Below, piece after piece: positions 24,417 through 31,323 of a stretch of 64,000 nucleotides of DNA. A program made the position numbers and the translations under genes. Location of the stretch: contig NZ_CM007717.1 of NCBI RefSeq assembly GCF_002019855.1, positions 7,821,750-7,885,749 of the forward strand. The letters run 5' to 3'. Numbering within the stretch: the stretch's first letter is position 1; every line of letters starts with the position of its first letter. The notes below the pieces were generated by a model that did not search any database, was not told the origin of the DNA, and saw nothing but the letters and a program-made list of their open reading frames with translations. Source of the stretch: Streptomyces antibioticus. GTDB taxonomy: Bacteria > Actinomycetota > Actinomycetes > Streptomycetales > Streptomycetaceae.

Positions 24417-25418
24417 TCAGCCGTTCGTCGTCGAGCGGCGCACGACCACCGACGTCGGCAGGACGGCCGGCGGCCCCGGCGGCGCCCCGCCCGTCAGCCG
24501 GGCGAGGAGCATACGGGCCGCCGTCTCGCCCATCTCCCGCATCGGCTGCCGGACCGTCGTCAGCGCGGGCTCGGTGTGCCCGGCCAGCGGGATGTCGTCG
24601 AAGCCGATCACCGCGACGTCCTCGGGCATCCGCAGCCCGGCCGCGCGCAGGGCGGCCATCGCGCCCACGGCCGCCAGGTCGTTGTGGGCGAACACGGCGT
24701 CGAAGTCCCGCCCCTCGGCGAGGAGCCGGCGCACCACCTCGCGCCCGTCCGCCTCGGTGAAGTCGCTCTCCACGATCAGCGCGGGATCGAGCGGATGCCC
24801 GCCGTCCGCGTAGGCGGCGCGGAAGCCGTCGAGACGCTCGCGCACACAGCCGAAGCGCAGCGGACCGGCCAGCACGAGCGGCCGGTGCCGTCCCACCGCC
24901 AGCAGGTGGCGGGCCGCCGAGGCACCGCCCTCCCGGTTCGCGGCGGTGACATAGGGGAACTCGGGGTGGCGGCCGCGGTCGTCGATCAGTACGACGGGAA
25001 GTCCCCGGCGGTGCAGGGCCGTCAGCATGGCGAGGGTGTTCTCGGGCTCCACCACGAGCAGCCCGTCGAAGGCCCGGGCGGACACCTGGCTGGTGAACCG
25101 TTCGACGGACTCGGTGCCCCGGTTGCAGGTGAACAGCAGCAGCCCGAACTCGGCCGCCTCCACCGTGTCGACGACTCCCTGCACGACCTCGCCCATCCAC
25201 GGCCAGGTCAGCGAGGGCACCAGCATGCCCACCGTGCGGCTCTGCCCCCGGGCCAGGCCGACCGCGCCCGAACTGGGCACATAGCCGAGCTGGTCGATGA
25301 CGTCCCGGACCCTGGCCGCGGTCGAACGGTCCACCTCGTCACGGGTGTTGAGCACCCGCGAGACGGTCGTCTTGCTCACGCCCGCCATCCGGGCCACGTC
25401 CGCGATGGTGACTCGCAT
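24417..25418 (-). CDS. LacI-family transcriptional regulator
   Basis: A 333-residue regulator starting at ATG 25418 after GGAGGGG. The N-terminal LacI helix-turn-helix and hinge are clear: MRVTIADVARMAGVSKTTVSRVLN, then VRDVIDQLGYVPSSGAVGLARGQS. The rest is a periplasmic-binding-protein-like sensor (VGMLVPSLTWPWMGEVVQGV, FDGLLVVEPENTLAML, FDAVFAHNDLAAVGAMAALR, VIGFDDIPLAGHTEPALTTVRQP), so the effector is probably a sugar or small carbohydrate. It is divergent from the DUF1996 gene, with two perfect GGAACCGGTTCC palindromes in the interval that are likely its operator. Confidence 0.92.
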   Translation of the reverse strand: MRVTIADVARMAGVSKTTVSRVLNTRDEVDRSTAARVRDVIDQLGYVPSSGAVGLARGQSRTVGMLVPSLTWPWMGEVVQGVVDTVEAAEFGLLLFTCNRGTESVERFTSQVSARAFDGLLVVEPENTLAMLTALHRRGLPVVLIDDRGRHPEFPYVTAANREGGASAARHLLAVGRHRPLVLAGPLRFGCVRERLDGFRAAYADGGHPLDPALIVESDFTEADGREVVRRLLAEGRDFDAVFAHNDLAAVGAMAALRAAGLRMPEDVAVIGFDDIPLAGHTEPALTTVRQPMREMGETAARMLLARLTGGAPPGPPAVLPTSVVVRRSTTNG

Positions 25419-25745
25419 CGCAACCCCTCCGCCGTGCGGGACCCCCGGACCCATCGCCGCCACCGGTGACCGGTACCGCTCCCGGTGCGACGCCCGAGTG
25501 AAACAGCGGGATCCCGGAGCCGTCAACACCGCCCGAAGCGGGCCGCGTTCGCAGGCCGAAGACAGAAGTACCCACCGCTGCCGTCAACTTGTGAAGGCAC
25601 CGATGGTCCGGACCGTACCAATCCCTACGAGAAGTATTGACGCCTGCATGACACATCGCTTCACTCTCGCCAAGGACGGAACCGGTTCCGGAACCGGTTC
25701 CGGCCGTGCAGCCCCACCACATCCCTGATCTCCAGGAGGAGTGCT
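25419..25745. other. Intergenic regulatory region between lacI-type and DUF1996 genes
   Basis: These 327 bp contain no gene. They hold a TTGACG (-35-like, 25637-25642), in a stretch that is locally lower in GC (25590-25670), the two tandem palindromes at 25678-25701 and an AGGAGGAG ribosome-binding site just before the DUF1996 GTG. The downstream position of the palindromes relative to the candidate -35 fits operator-type repression. Confidence 0.6.
25678..25701. promoter_or_regulatory. Two tandem perfect palindromes, candidate LacI operator
   Basis: GGAACCGGTTCC occurs twice back-to-back (25678-25689 and 25690-25701), with partial flanking extension into CCGG. The 12-bp repeats with central CG fit LacI/GalR operators, which commonly carry a central CG. 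They lie 45-68 bp upstream of the DUF1996 start and 260 bp from the divergent LacI gene. Confidence 0.7.
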
Positions 25746-26678
25746 GTGCCGAGCCGTTCCCCCCACCCGTCCCCCGACCGTCCCCGAAGGCGACGCGTCT
25801 GGCCGACCGCCCTCGCGGCACTCGGCCTGTTACTCGCCACCCTGTACGGCGGTTCGACCGCCGGCTCCCGGGCGGGCGCCGACGACCTGGACGCCGTACC
25901 GCAGGGCGCCCAGGTGGTCCGTGTCGCGGAGTTCCTGGCCGAGTGCCCCTACAGCCACCGGCTGCCCGACGACCCGATCGTCTTCCCCGGGCTGCCCGGC
26001 GCGTCCCACATGCACAGCTTCTTCGGCAGCCGGGTGACGAACGCCCACACCGACGTCACCGACCTGCTGGGTTCGTCGTCCACGTGCAGTCCGGCCATCG
26101 ACACGTCGTCGTACTGGGTGCCGACGATGTACCGCGACAACCAGCCCGTCGAGCCGACCGGCACCACTTTCTACTACCTCGGCGAAGGCGTCCGCGACGA
26201 TGTGATCCAGCGCATCCGGCCCTTCCCGCAGGGCCTGCGGATCGTGGCCGGCAACGCCAAGGCGACCGGCGTCAATGATCCTTCCTCGGTGGCGCGCTGG
26301 TCGTGTCTCCACCACGGCGAGGTCAACCCGTCCAAGGACTTCGTCACCTGCCCGCCCGGCTCCATGCTGGAGTCCTACCTGGACTTCCCGCAGTGCTGGA
26401 ACGGCCGGGACCTCGACGCCGCCGACCACAAGAGCCACATGTCCTACCCGGTGAACGGGGAGTGCCCCGCCAGCCACCCGGTGCCGGTGCCCAAACTGCG
26501 GCAGGTCCTGCGCTACCCCGTCTCGGGCGGCACCCAGGGCCTGCGGCTGGCGTCCGGACCCGGCTACACGATGCACGGTGACTTCTTCAACGCCTGGCCC
26601 GAGAACGAGCTGGCCCGCCGCGTCACCAACTGCATCAACGTCATCGTCAAGTGCGGAGCCGACGGCAACCCGTCCTGA
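25746..26678 (+). CDS. Secreted DUF1996 protein with TTA codon
   Basis: A 310-residue exported protein starting at GTG 25746 with an excellent AGGAGG site. The N-terminus has the twin-charged stretch PRRRRVWPTALAALGLLLATL, a signal peptide or anchor. The mature part matches DUF1996: FLAECPYSHRLPDDPIVFPGLPGASHMHSFFGS, YYLGEGVRDDVIQRIRPFPQGLRIVAGN, DFPQCWNGRDLDAADHKSHMSYP and SGPGYTMHGDFFNAW. Conserved His and Cys residues suggest metal binding or disulfides; the function of the family is unknown. Codon 29 (25830-25832) is TTA, so translation should need the bldA leucyl-tRNA, linking it to development. Confidence 0.88.
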   Translation: MPSRSPHPSPDRPRRRRVWPTALAALGLLLATLYGGSTAGSRAGADDLDAVPQGAQVVRVAEFLAECPYSHRLPDDPIVFPGLPGASHMHSFFGSRVTNAHTDVTDLLGSSSTCSPAIDTSSYWVPTMYRDNQPVEPTGTTFYYLGEGVRDDVIQRIRPFPQGLRIVAGNAKATGVNDPSSVARWSCLHHGEVNPSKDFVTCPPGSMLESYLDFPQCWNGRDLDAADHKSHMSYPVNGECPASHPVPVPKLRQVLRYPVSGGTQGLRLASGPGYTMHGDFFNAWPENELARRVTNCINVIVKCGADGNPS

Positions 26679-26733
26679 CCACCCCTCCACCGCGCCGGAC
26701 GCCCCGGCGCGGTGCCGACCCGAAGGAGCGGAC

Positions 26734-27330
26734 ATGGCGGACACCGCGGCCGGCGAGCCGAGGAAGCGCCCGCCGGCCGCGGTGCTGCTGTGCGCGCTCA
26801 CCGTCCTGACGGCGGCCTGCGCGGGGCCCGCACCTGCCGCGGGCCCGGCGACGAGCACCGCCGCCGTCGCCGCGAGCGGCCGGCTCAACGCCACCGACAT
26901 CGGCTGGATCCAGCTCATGATCGCCATGGACGACCAGGCCCGCCGGATCCTCGCCCTCGCACCGGACCGGTCCGGCGACCCGCGCCTCGTCACCTGGGCG
27001 ACCGGTGTCGCCGAGGACCACCGGCACGCGCTCGCCGCCCTGCGGGGCCTGCTGGCCGACGCGGGCGTCGCCGACGACAACCCGCACGCCGGCCACGACA
27101 TGCCGGGCATGGTGAACGCGGCGGAACTGCGCGCCCTGGAGCACGCCGACGGCCCCGACTTCGACCGGCTGCTGCGCGCCGCCCTCGACGAACACCTGAC
27201 CCAGGCCGCGAAGTTGGCCGGGGCCGTGCAGCAGGCCGACGCCGACCCGGAGGTGAAGAAGCTGGCGCGCGAGGTCGTAACGACCACGTCCGACTCCCGG
27301 CGCCGCCTGCCACCCGCCGGTACGGACTGA
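26734..27330 (+). CDS. DUF305-like lipoprotein
   Basis: A 198-residue predicted lipoprotein starting at ATG 26734 after GAAGGAG. The signal peptide ends in the lipobox LTAACAG; then comes an Ala/Pro linker and two four-helix-bundle-like segments. NATDIGWIQLMIAMDDQARRILALA and AHGPDFDRLLRAALDEHLTQAAKLAGAVQQADADPEVKKLAREVV-like helices fit the DUF305/ferritin-like pattern, although the usual His-His pair of DUF305 is replaced by MDDQ. HAGHDMPGM is a His/Met cluster of the kind that binds copper. It is 55 bp downstream of the DUF1996 gene on the same strand and may be co-transcribed. The end converges on a kinase gene with an 8-bp gap. Confidence 0.7.
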   Translation: MADTAAGEPRKRPPAAVLLCALTVLTAACAGPAPAAGPATSTAAVAASGRLNATDIGWIQLMIAMDDQARRILALAPDRSGDPRLVTWATGVAEDHRHALAALRGLLADAGVADDNPHAGHDMPGMVNAAELRALEHADGPDFDRLLRAALDEHLTQAAKLAGAVQQADADPEVKKLAREVVTTTSDSRRRLPPAGTD

Positions 27331-27338
27331 CGGTCCTG

Positions 27339-28895
27339 CTACGTCGTCCTGGTGCAGCGGCCCGTCGGGTTCGCGGCCGGGGGGCGGCACTGGAGCGGGG
27401 TGTCGGCCGGGTCGGTGCTGAGGTAGCGGCCGAGGCAGCCGTTCGCCGAGGTCCGGCCGCGCTCGGCGCAGAACGTCAGCGCGGCACGGCCGTCGGCGAA
27501 CGGGCCGGGCGCGTAGACCACCCAGTAGCCGGGGCGCAGCGAGGCGTAGTCGTCGCTGCGCAGGACGAGCGCCTCGGGCACGGTGGCCCGGACGACCGCG
27601 AGACGCCGGTCGCGGGCCGCGGTCCCGGAGGAGACGGGTTCGGAGTGCAACTGCGCGATCCAGCGGCCACCTGCCACCGGCGGTTCGGACGAGGGCGAAG
27701 GGGTGGGCGAGGGTGAGGGGGACGCCGACGGCGGGGGCACGGCGGCCGCCGTGCCGGGCGTCGTGCTGCGCAGAGGCGACGAGGACCGGGGCGGCGCCGT
27801 GGAACCGGCGGAGACGCTCGCCTTGCTTCCGGCGCCCGCCCGGCCGCCGGGCTTGTCGTCGTCGAACGGACGCAGCGTCAGAACGTCGACGGACGCCGCG
27901 ACGACGGCCACGGCGGCGGTCACGGCGACGAGCACCGGTCCGCGACGGCGGGACGGCCCCACCGGCGGCGGAGGAGGATCGATCCGGGTCCGAGACGTCG
28001 GTGTCGGCGTGGGCGTCGGCGTGGGTGCGGGCGGTGGTGGCGGTGTCGGCGGCGCCGGTGCCGTCACCGTCGGCGGGTCCCAGCGCGGGGCCGCGCCGGA
28101 CTCGGCCCGCGCGAGCAGCGCGTCCAGCCGCGCGGCGTCGGGGCGGGCGGCGGGGTCGCGGACCAGCAGGGCTTCCAGGACCGGGGCCAGCGGACCGGAG
28201 CGCACCGGCGGCGGCACCGGGTCGTCGAGGACGGCGGCCAGGGTGGCGAGCGTGGTCTCGCGGCGCAGCGGGCTCACGCCCTCCACGCACACGTACAGCA
28301 CCAGTCCGAGGGACCACAGGTCGCCGGCGGGGTCGTCGCCGTGGCCCCGGATGCGCTCGGGTGCCATGTACTCGGGGGAGCCGACGAGTTCACCCGTGAC
28401 GGTGAGCCCGGTCGTGCCCTGGAGCGCCGCGATGCCGAAGTCGGTGAGCACGGCGGTGCCGTCGGGGCGCAGCAGGATGTTCGCCGGCTTGACGTCCCGG
28501 TGCTGGATCCCGGCCGTGTGCGCGGCGCTCAGCGCGGCGAGCACCTGACGGCCGAGACGCGCTGCCTCGGACGGGTGCAACGGGCCCTCGGACAGGCGTT
28601 GTTGCAGCGACCGGCCGGGCACCAGCTCCATCACGATCCACGGGTGCGGGTCGGCCTCGATGATCTGGTGCACGGTCACCACGTGCGGGTCGTTGAGCCG
28701 GGCCAGCGCCCTGGCCTCCCGCAGGACCCGTTCCCGTACGACCGGGGAGGCATCCGCGTCGGGGCGTACGGCCTTGAGGGCGATGTCCCGGTGCAGCATG
28801 GTGTCGGTGGCCCGCCACACCGTGCCCATCCCCCCGCTGCCGAGCCGTTCGATCAGCTCGAAGCGTCCGTCGATCATGTCCCCCGGTGCGTTCAT
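27339..28895 (-). CDS. Membrane Ser/Thr protein kinase with extracellular SPOR-like tail
   Basis: A 518-residue Hanks-type kinase. Residues ~10-270 have the full catalytic set: glycine loop LGSGGMGTVW, lysine IALKAV, catalytic loop HRDVKPANILL, DFG (TDFGIAAL) and APE (YMAPERI). A Pro/Thr-rich juxtamembrane region (APTPTPTPTPTS) leads to one membrane helix (VLVAVTAAVAVVAASVDVLTL), then a Ser/Pro linker and an extracellular domain of about 110 residues with WIAQLHSEPVSSG, LRPGYWVVYAPGPFADGRAAL and four Cys. The latter resembles SPOR-type modules that bind cell-wall glycans. It probably couples an envelope signal to intracellular phosphorylation. Substrates are unknown. Confidence 0.9.
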   Translation of the reverse strand: MNAPGDMIDGRFELIERLGSGGMGTVWRATDTMLHRDIALKAVRPDADASPVVRERVLREARALARLNDPHVVTVHQIIEADPHPWIVMELVPGRSLQQRLSEGPLHPSEAARLGRQVLAALSAAHTAGIQHRDVKPANILLRPDGTAVLTDFGIAALQGTTGLTVTGELVGSPEYMAPERIRGHGDDPAGDLWSLGLVLYVCVEGVSPLRRETTLATLAAVLDDPVPPPVRSGPLAPVLEALLVRDPAARPDAARLDALLARAESGAAPRWDPPTVTAPAPPTPPPPPAPTPTPTPTPTSRTRIDPPPPPVGPSRRRGPVLVAVTAAVAVVAASVDVLTLRPFDDDKPGGRAGAGSKASVSAGSTAPPRSSSPLRSTTPGTAAAVPPPSASPSPSPTPSPSSEPPVAGGRWIAQLHSEPVSSGTAARDRRLAVVRATVPEALVLRSDDYASLRPGYWVVYAPGPFADGRAALTFCAERGRTSANGCLGRYLSTDPADTPLQCRPPAANPTGRCTRTT

Positions 28896-28929
28896 GCGGG
28901 TCAGGGTAGGGCAGGACGCGGCCCCTCAG

Positions 28930-28977
28930 AGACCGAACCGGAGACCGGACCGTAGACCGGACCGGAGACTGAACCGA
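28930..28977. repeat. Four tandem 12-bp repeats
   Basis: AGACCGAACCGG, AGACCGGACCGT, AGACCGGACCGG and AGACTGAACCGA follow one another exactly at 28930-28941, 28942-28953, 28954-28965 and 28966-28977. They lie between the divergent kinase and PH-like membrane protein genes, in the kinase promoter region. Confidence 0.85.
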
Positions 28978-29025
28978 GGACGCGGGGACTTCCCCCGAGG
29001 GCCCGTGGCTTGTCATGATCCACCC

Positions 29026-29568
29026 ATGGGGACAGACAGCTCACCGGTGTACGAGGCACGTTACGGCTGGGACCGCAGGACCGTCGGGGTCGTCGCGCTC
29101 AGCGCCGTGTTCACCGCGGCGCTGCTGCTCCCCGGCATACCCCTGATCGCCCGCGTCCTCGGCCTGCCGCTCTTCGGCCTGGGCGGGCTGTTCATGGCGT
29201 ACGTCGCGCTGAGCCGCAAGGTCGCCTTCCGGGTGGACGAGACGGGTGTCCTGCTCGGCGGCAGCCCCGCCCGCTACGGCGCGACCACCGCCCACGTGCC
29301 CTGGGCCGACATCACCGGGTTCATCCTCTGGCGTCAGCAGGCGGGCGGCGCGTCGGTGCGGTATGTGGGAGTCGCCCGGAGAGAGGGCGCCCCGGTCCTG
29401 CCCGGCGACGGTCCGACGGCCCGTGCCGTCCTCCCGCATCTCGTACCGGTGCCGCCAGAGGTCGCCGTGTCCTCGCGGGCGCTCACGGGATGGCACCTGG
29501 ACAGGAACCGCCTGGCCGGTGCGGTCGCCCACTTCGCGCCCGGGACCCCGGTGCACGACCTCTCCTGA
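29026..29568 (+). CDS. Membrane protein with bacterial PH-like domain
   Basis: A 180-residue protein. ATG 29026 was taken as the start because MGTDSSPVYEARYGWDRR begins family-like sequence. Two close hydrophobic segments (VGVVALSAVFTAALLLPGIPL and VLGLPLFGLGGLFMAYVAL) are followed by a cytoplasmic beta-rich part with VAFRVDETGVLLGGSP and VPWADITGFILWRQ, the pattern of small bacterial membrane-anchored PH-like domains. Function is unknown. It is divergent from the kinase with the 12-bp repeats between, and is followed by two further small genes on the same strand. Confidence 0.75.
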   Translation: MGTDSSPVYEARYGWDRRTVGVVALSAVFTAALLLPGIPLIARVLGLPLFGLGGLFMAYVALSRKVAFRVDETGVLLGGSPARYGATTAHVPWADITGFILWRQQAGGASVRYVGVARREGAPVLPGDGPTARAVLPHLVPVPPEVAVSSRALTGWHLDRNRLAGAVAHFAPGTPVHDLS

Positions 29569-29680
29569 GCACGGCACCGGCGCCGCCGCCCCCGACACGG
29601 GCCTCCTCGCGTCGGCCTGAACCCGCCCCGTTCGGGTACGGGCAGGGCGACGAGTGACGGACGGTGCGGGGAGGGTGACG

Positions 29681-29932
29681 ATGGAATCGGCACGTGAGGT
29701 GCGTCAGGTGCGCCAACTGCGGCAGCTCAGGGCCGTCTACGCGGGCGGCGCGGTCGCCTGGACGCTCTGCCTGGCGCTGACCGCGCTCCGCGGTGACGGG
29801 TCCGCCCGGCAGACGGTGACGCTGCTGGGCCTGCTCACCGTCTTTCTCGTCCTGCTGTTCTGGTCGAGCCGGTCCCTGTCGGGGATCTTGGCGTCGGACG
29901 CGGGTAGCCGGAAGGGGACCGACAGGGCCTGA
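29681..29932 (+). CDS. Small membrane protein, 83 aa
   Basis: ATG 29681 with GGGAGG nine nt upstream; an in-frame GTG 27 nt earlier is possible. After a charged helix (REVRQVRQLRQLRAVY, with a VRQ/LRQ repetition) come two membrane segments, AGGAVAWTLCLALTAL and TVTLLGLLTVFLVLLFW. It is 12 bp from the next gene, which supports co-transcription. No family recognised. Confidence 0.6.
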   Translation: MESAREVRQVRQLRQLRAVYAGGAVAWTLCLALTALRGDGSARQTVTLLGLLTVFLVLLFWSSRSLSGILASDAGSRKGTDRA

Positions 29933-29944
29933 GGGAGGAAAGCC

Positions 29945-30265
29945 ATGACGACATACGTCATCTCGGTGCCGGGAACCTTCACCGGCACGGCCGGGCCGCG
30001 GACCCGGGCCGAACTGGCGCGGGCGCTGCGCCCCGCCGACCCGCACCGCACCCGTCTGGGCGACGAGGAGGATCTCGACGTCCTGACGGTGAACGACGAC
30101 GACACGTTCACGGTCCGGCTCACCGTGGAGGCCGGCAGCGGTCCGGAGGCGGAGCGGGAGGCGCACCGGCTGGCCCGGTCGGCGCTGACCGCGATCGGCC
30201 TGGACGACGGCGCCGCGCCCCTGGGCCCGGCCGTGGTCACGGGCATCGACTCCGACGAGAGCTGA
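29945..30265 (+). CDS. Hypothetical protein, 106 aa
   Basis: A small acidic soluble protein with GAGGGAGGAAA before ATG 29945. It starts with a beta-strand-like MTTYVISVPGTFTG, followed by a helix (TRAELARALRPADPHRTRLG) and an alternating strand/helix pattern (DTFTVRLTVEAGSGPEAEREAHRLARSALTAIG). The pattern resembles small alpha/beta ferredoxin-fold proteins, but no known family was recognised. Twelve bp after the small membrane protein; likely same transcript, ended by the strong hairpin that follows. Confidence 0.65.
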   Translation: MTTYVISVPGTFTGTAGPRTRAELARALRPADPHRTRLGDEEDLDVLTVNDDDTFTVRLTVEAGSGPEAEREAHRLARSALTAIGLDDGAAPLGPAVVTGIDSDES

Positions 30266-30274
30266 CACGGGTGT

Positions 30275-30310
30275 GGGGGCGCCCCCTCGCTGTGGCGAGG
30301 GGGCGCCCCC
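30275..30310. terminator. Bidirectional hairpin terminator
   Basis: GGGGGCGCCCCCTCGC (30275-30290) pairs perfectly with 30295-30310 (16-bp stem, TGTG loop) between a plus-strand gene ending at 30265 and the minus-strand DUF1206 gene ending at 30332. Confidence 0.92.
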
Positions 30311-30331
30311 CTGTCGACACCGGCCCGGGTG

Positions 30332-31171
30332 TCAGACCTTGCGCCAGCGGGCCATGAAGAACGAGAACACCCCGAAGAGCACCAGCCCGGCCGCGACCCC
30401 GGCCAGCAGCCCCGGCCCGGCCGGAGTGTGGGCGAAGGAGCGGAGCGTGTCGTCGAACCCCTTGGCCTGGTCCGGCCGGTAGTCGACGGCGGCGCGTATC
30501 GCGAAGCCGCCCGCCGCCGCGAAGACCAGACCGCGCGCCGCGCCGCCGCCCACCCCGGTGACGTCCACCAGGCGCCGGGTGCGCCGGGACATCGTGCCGA
30601 GGCGCAGCTTGTCGTGGTACGACCGGGTCACGGCACGGAAGCCGATCCACAGTCCGGCGACGGCGACTCCGGCCCCCGCCAGCCCCACGAGCCACTGTCC
30701 GGCGGGCAGTTCGAGCGCCCGCGCGGTGACGTCCTTGGACTGCTGGTCGCTGGAGCCGCCGCCGTCCCCGGAACCGGCGGCGAGCGCCAGCACGGAGTAC
30801 GCGACGAAGGCGTAGAACACGGACCGGGCCAGGGCGGGCAGCCGCTTCTTCCAGGTGCGGCCCTCGGATCCGGCCGAGCCGAACGCCGCCTCGGACAGCC
30901 GCCACAGCGCCATCCCGGCCAGGCCGACGCCCAGCGCCCACAGCACGACCGCCCCGAAGGGCCGCTGTGCGATCTCGCCGAGGGCGCCCTGCCGGTCGGC
31001 CTGTTCGCCGCCGTCGCCGAAGGCGATCTGGAGGGCGAGCACCCCGACGAGCAGATAGATCACCCCGCGTGCGGCGAAACCGGCCCGCGCGGCGCCCTTC
31101 ATCACGGAGCCGCGTGCGGCCCGTTCCACCTGGGCCCCGCCGTTGTTGCGCACCGACACGCTCGCGTCCAT
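30332..31171 (-). CDS. DUF1206 membrane protein
   Basis: A 279-residue membrane protein starting at ATG 31171 after GGGGAGG. It carries three DUF1206 units of two helices each, six in all. Each unit has the family pattern Gly-x-x-Ala-Arg-Gly followed by hydrophobics: GFAARGVIYLLVGVLALQIAFG, SVFYAFVAYSVLALAAG and GGGAARGLVFAAAGGFAIRAA. The N-terminal tail is cytoplasmic and basic. The function of DUF1206 is not known. No partner genes are adjacent. Confidence 0.9.
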   Translation of the reverse strand: MDASVSVRNNGGAQVERAARGSVMKGAARAGFAARGVIYLLVGVLALQIAFGDGGEQADRQGALGEIAQRPFGAVVLWALGVGLAGMALWRLSEAAFGSAGSEGRTWKKRLPALARSVFYAFVAYSVLALAAGSGDGGGSSDQQSKDVTARALELPAGQWLVGLAGAGVAVAGLWIGFRAVTRSYHDKLRLGTMSRRTRRLVDVTGVGGGAARGLVFAAAGGFAIRAAVDYRPDQAKGFDDTLRSFAHTPAGPGLLAGVAAGLVLFGVFSFFMARWRKV

Positions 31172-31323
31172 CGCGGCCTCCCCTGCTCTGCGTGAGTTCG
31201 GAGTCCGACTGCCCCGCGACCGGTGGGACACACCCGGGCGGGCATGACGGCGCTGCGGGCCGACGACGGCCGGCCCGCAGCTGATGGGTGTCGGTGGCGG
31301 GTGATCGGCTCACCCGCCGGGGA

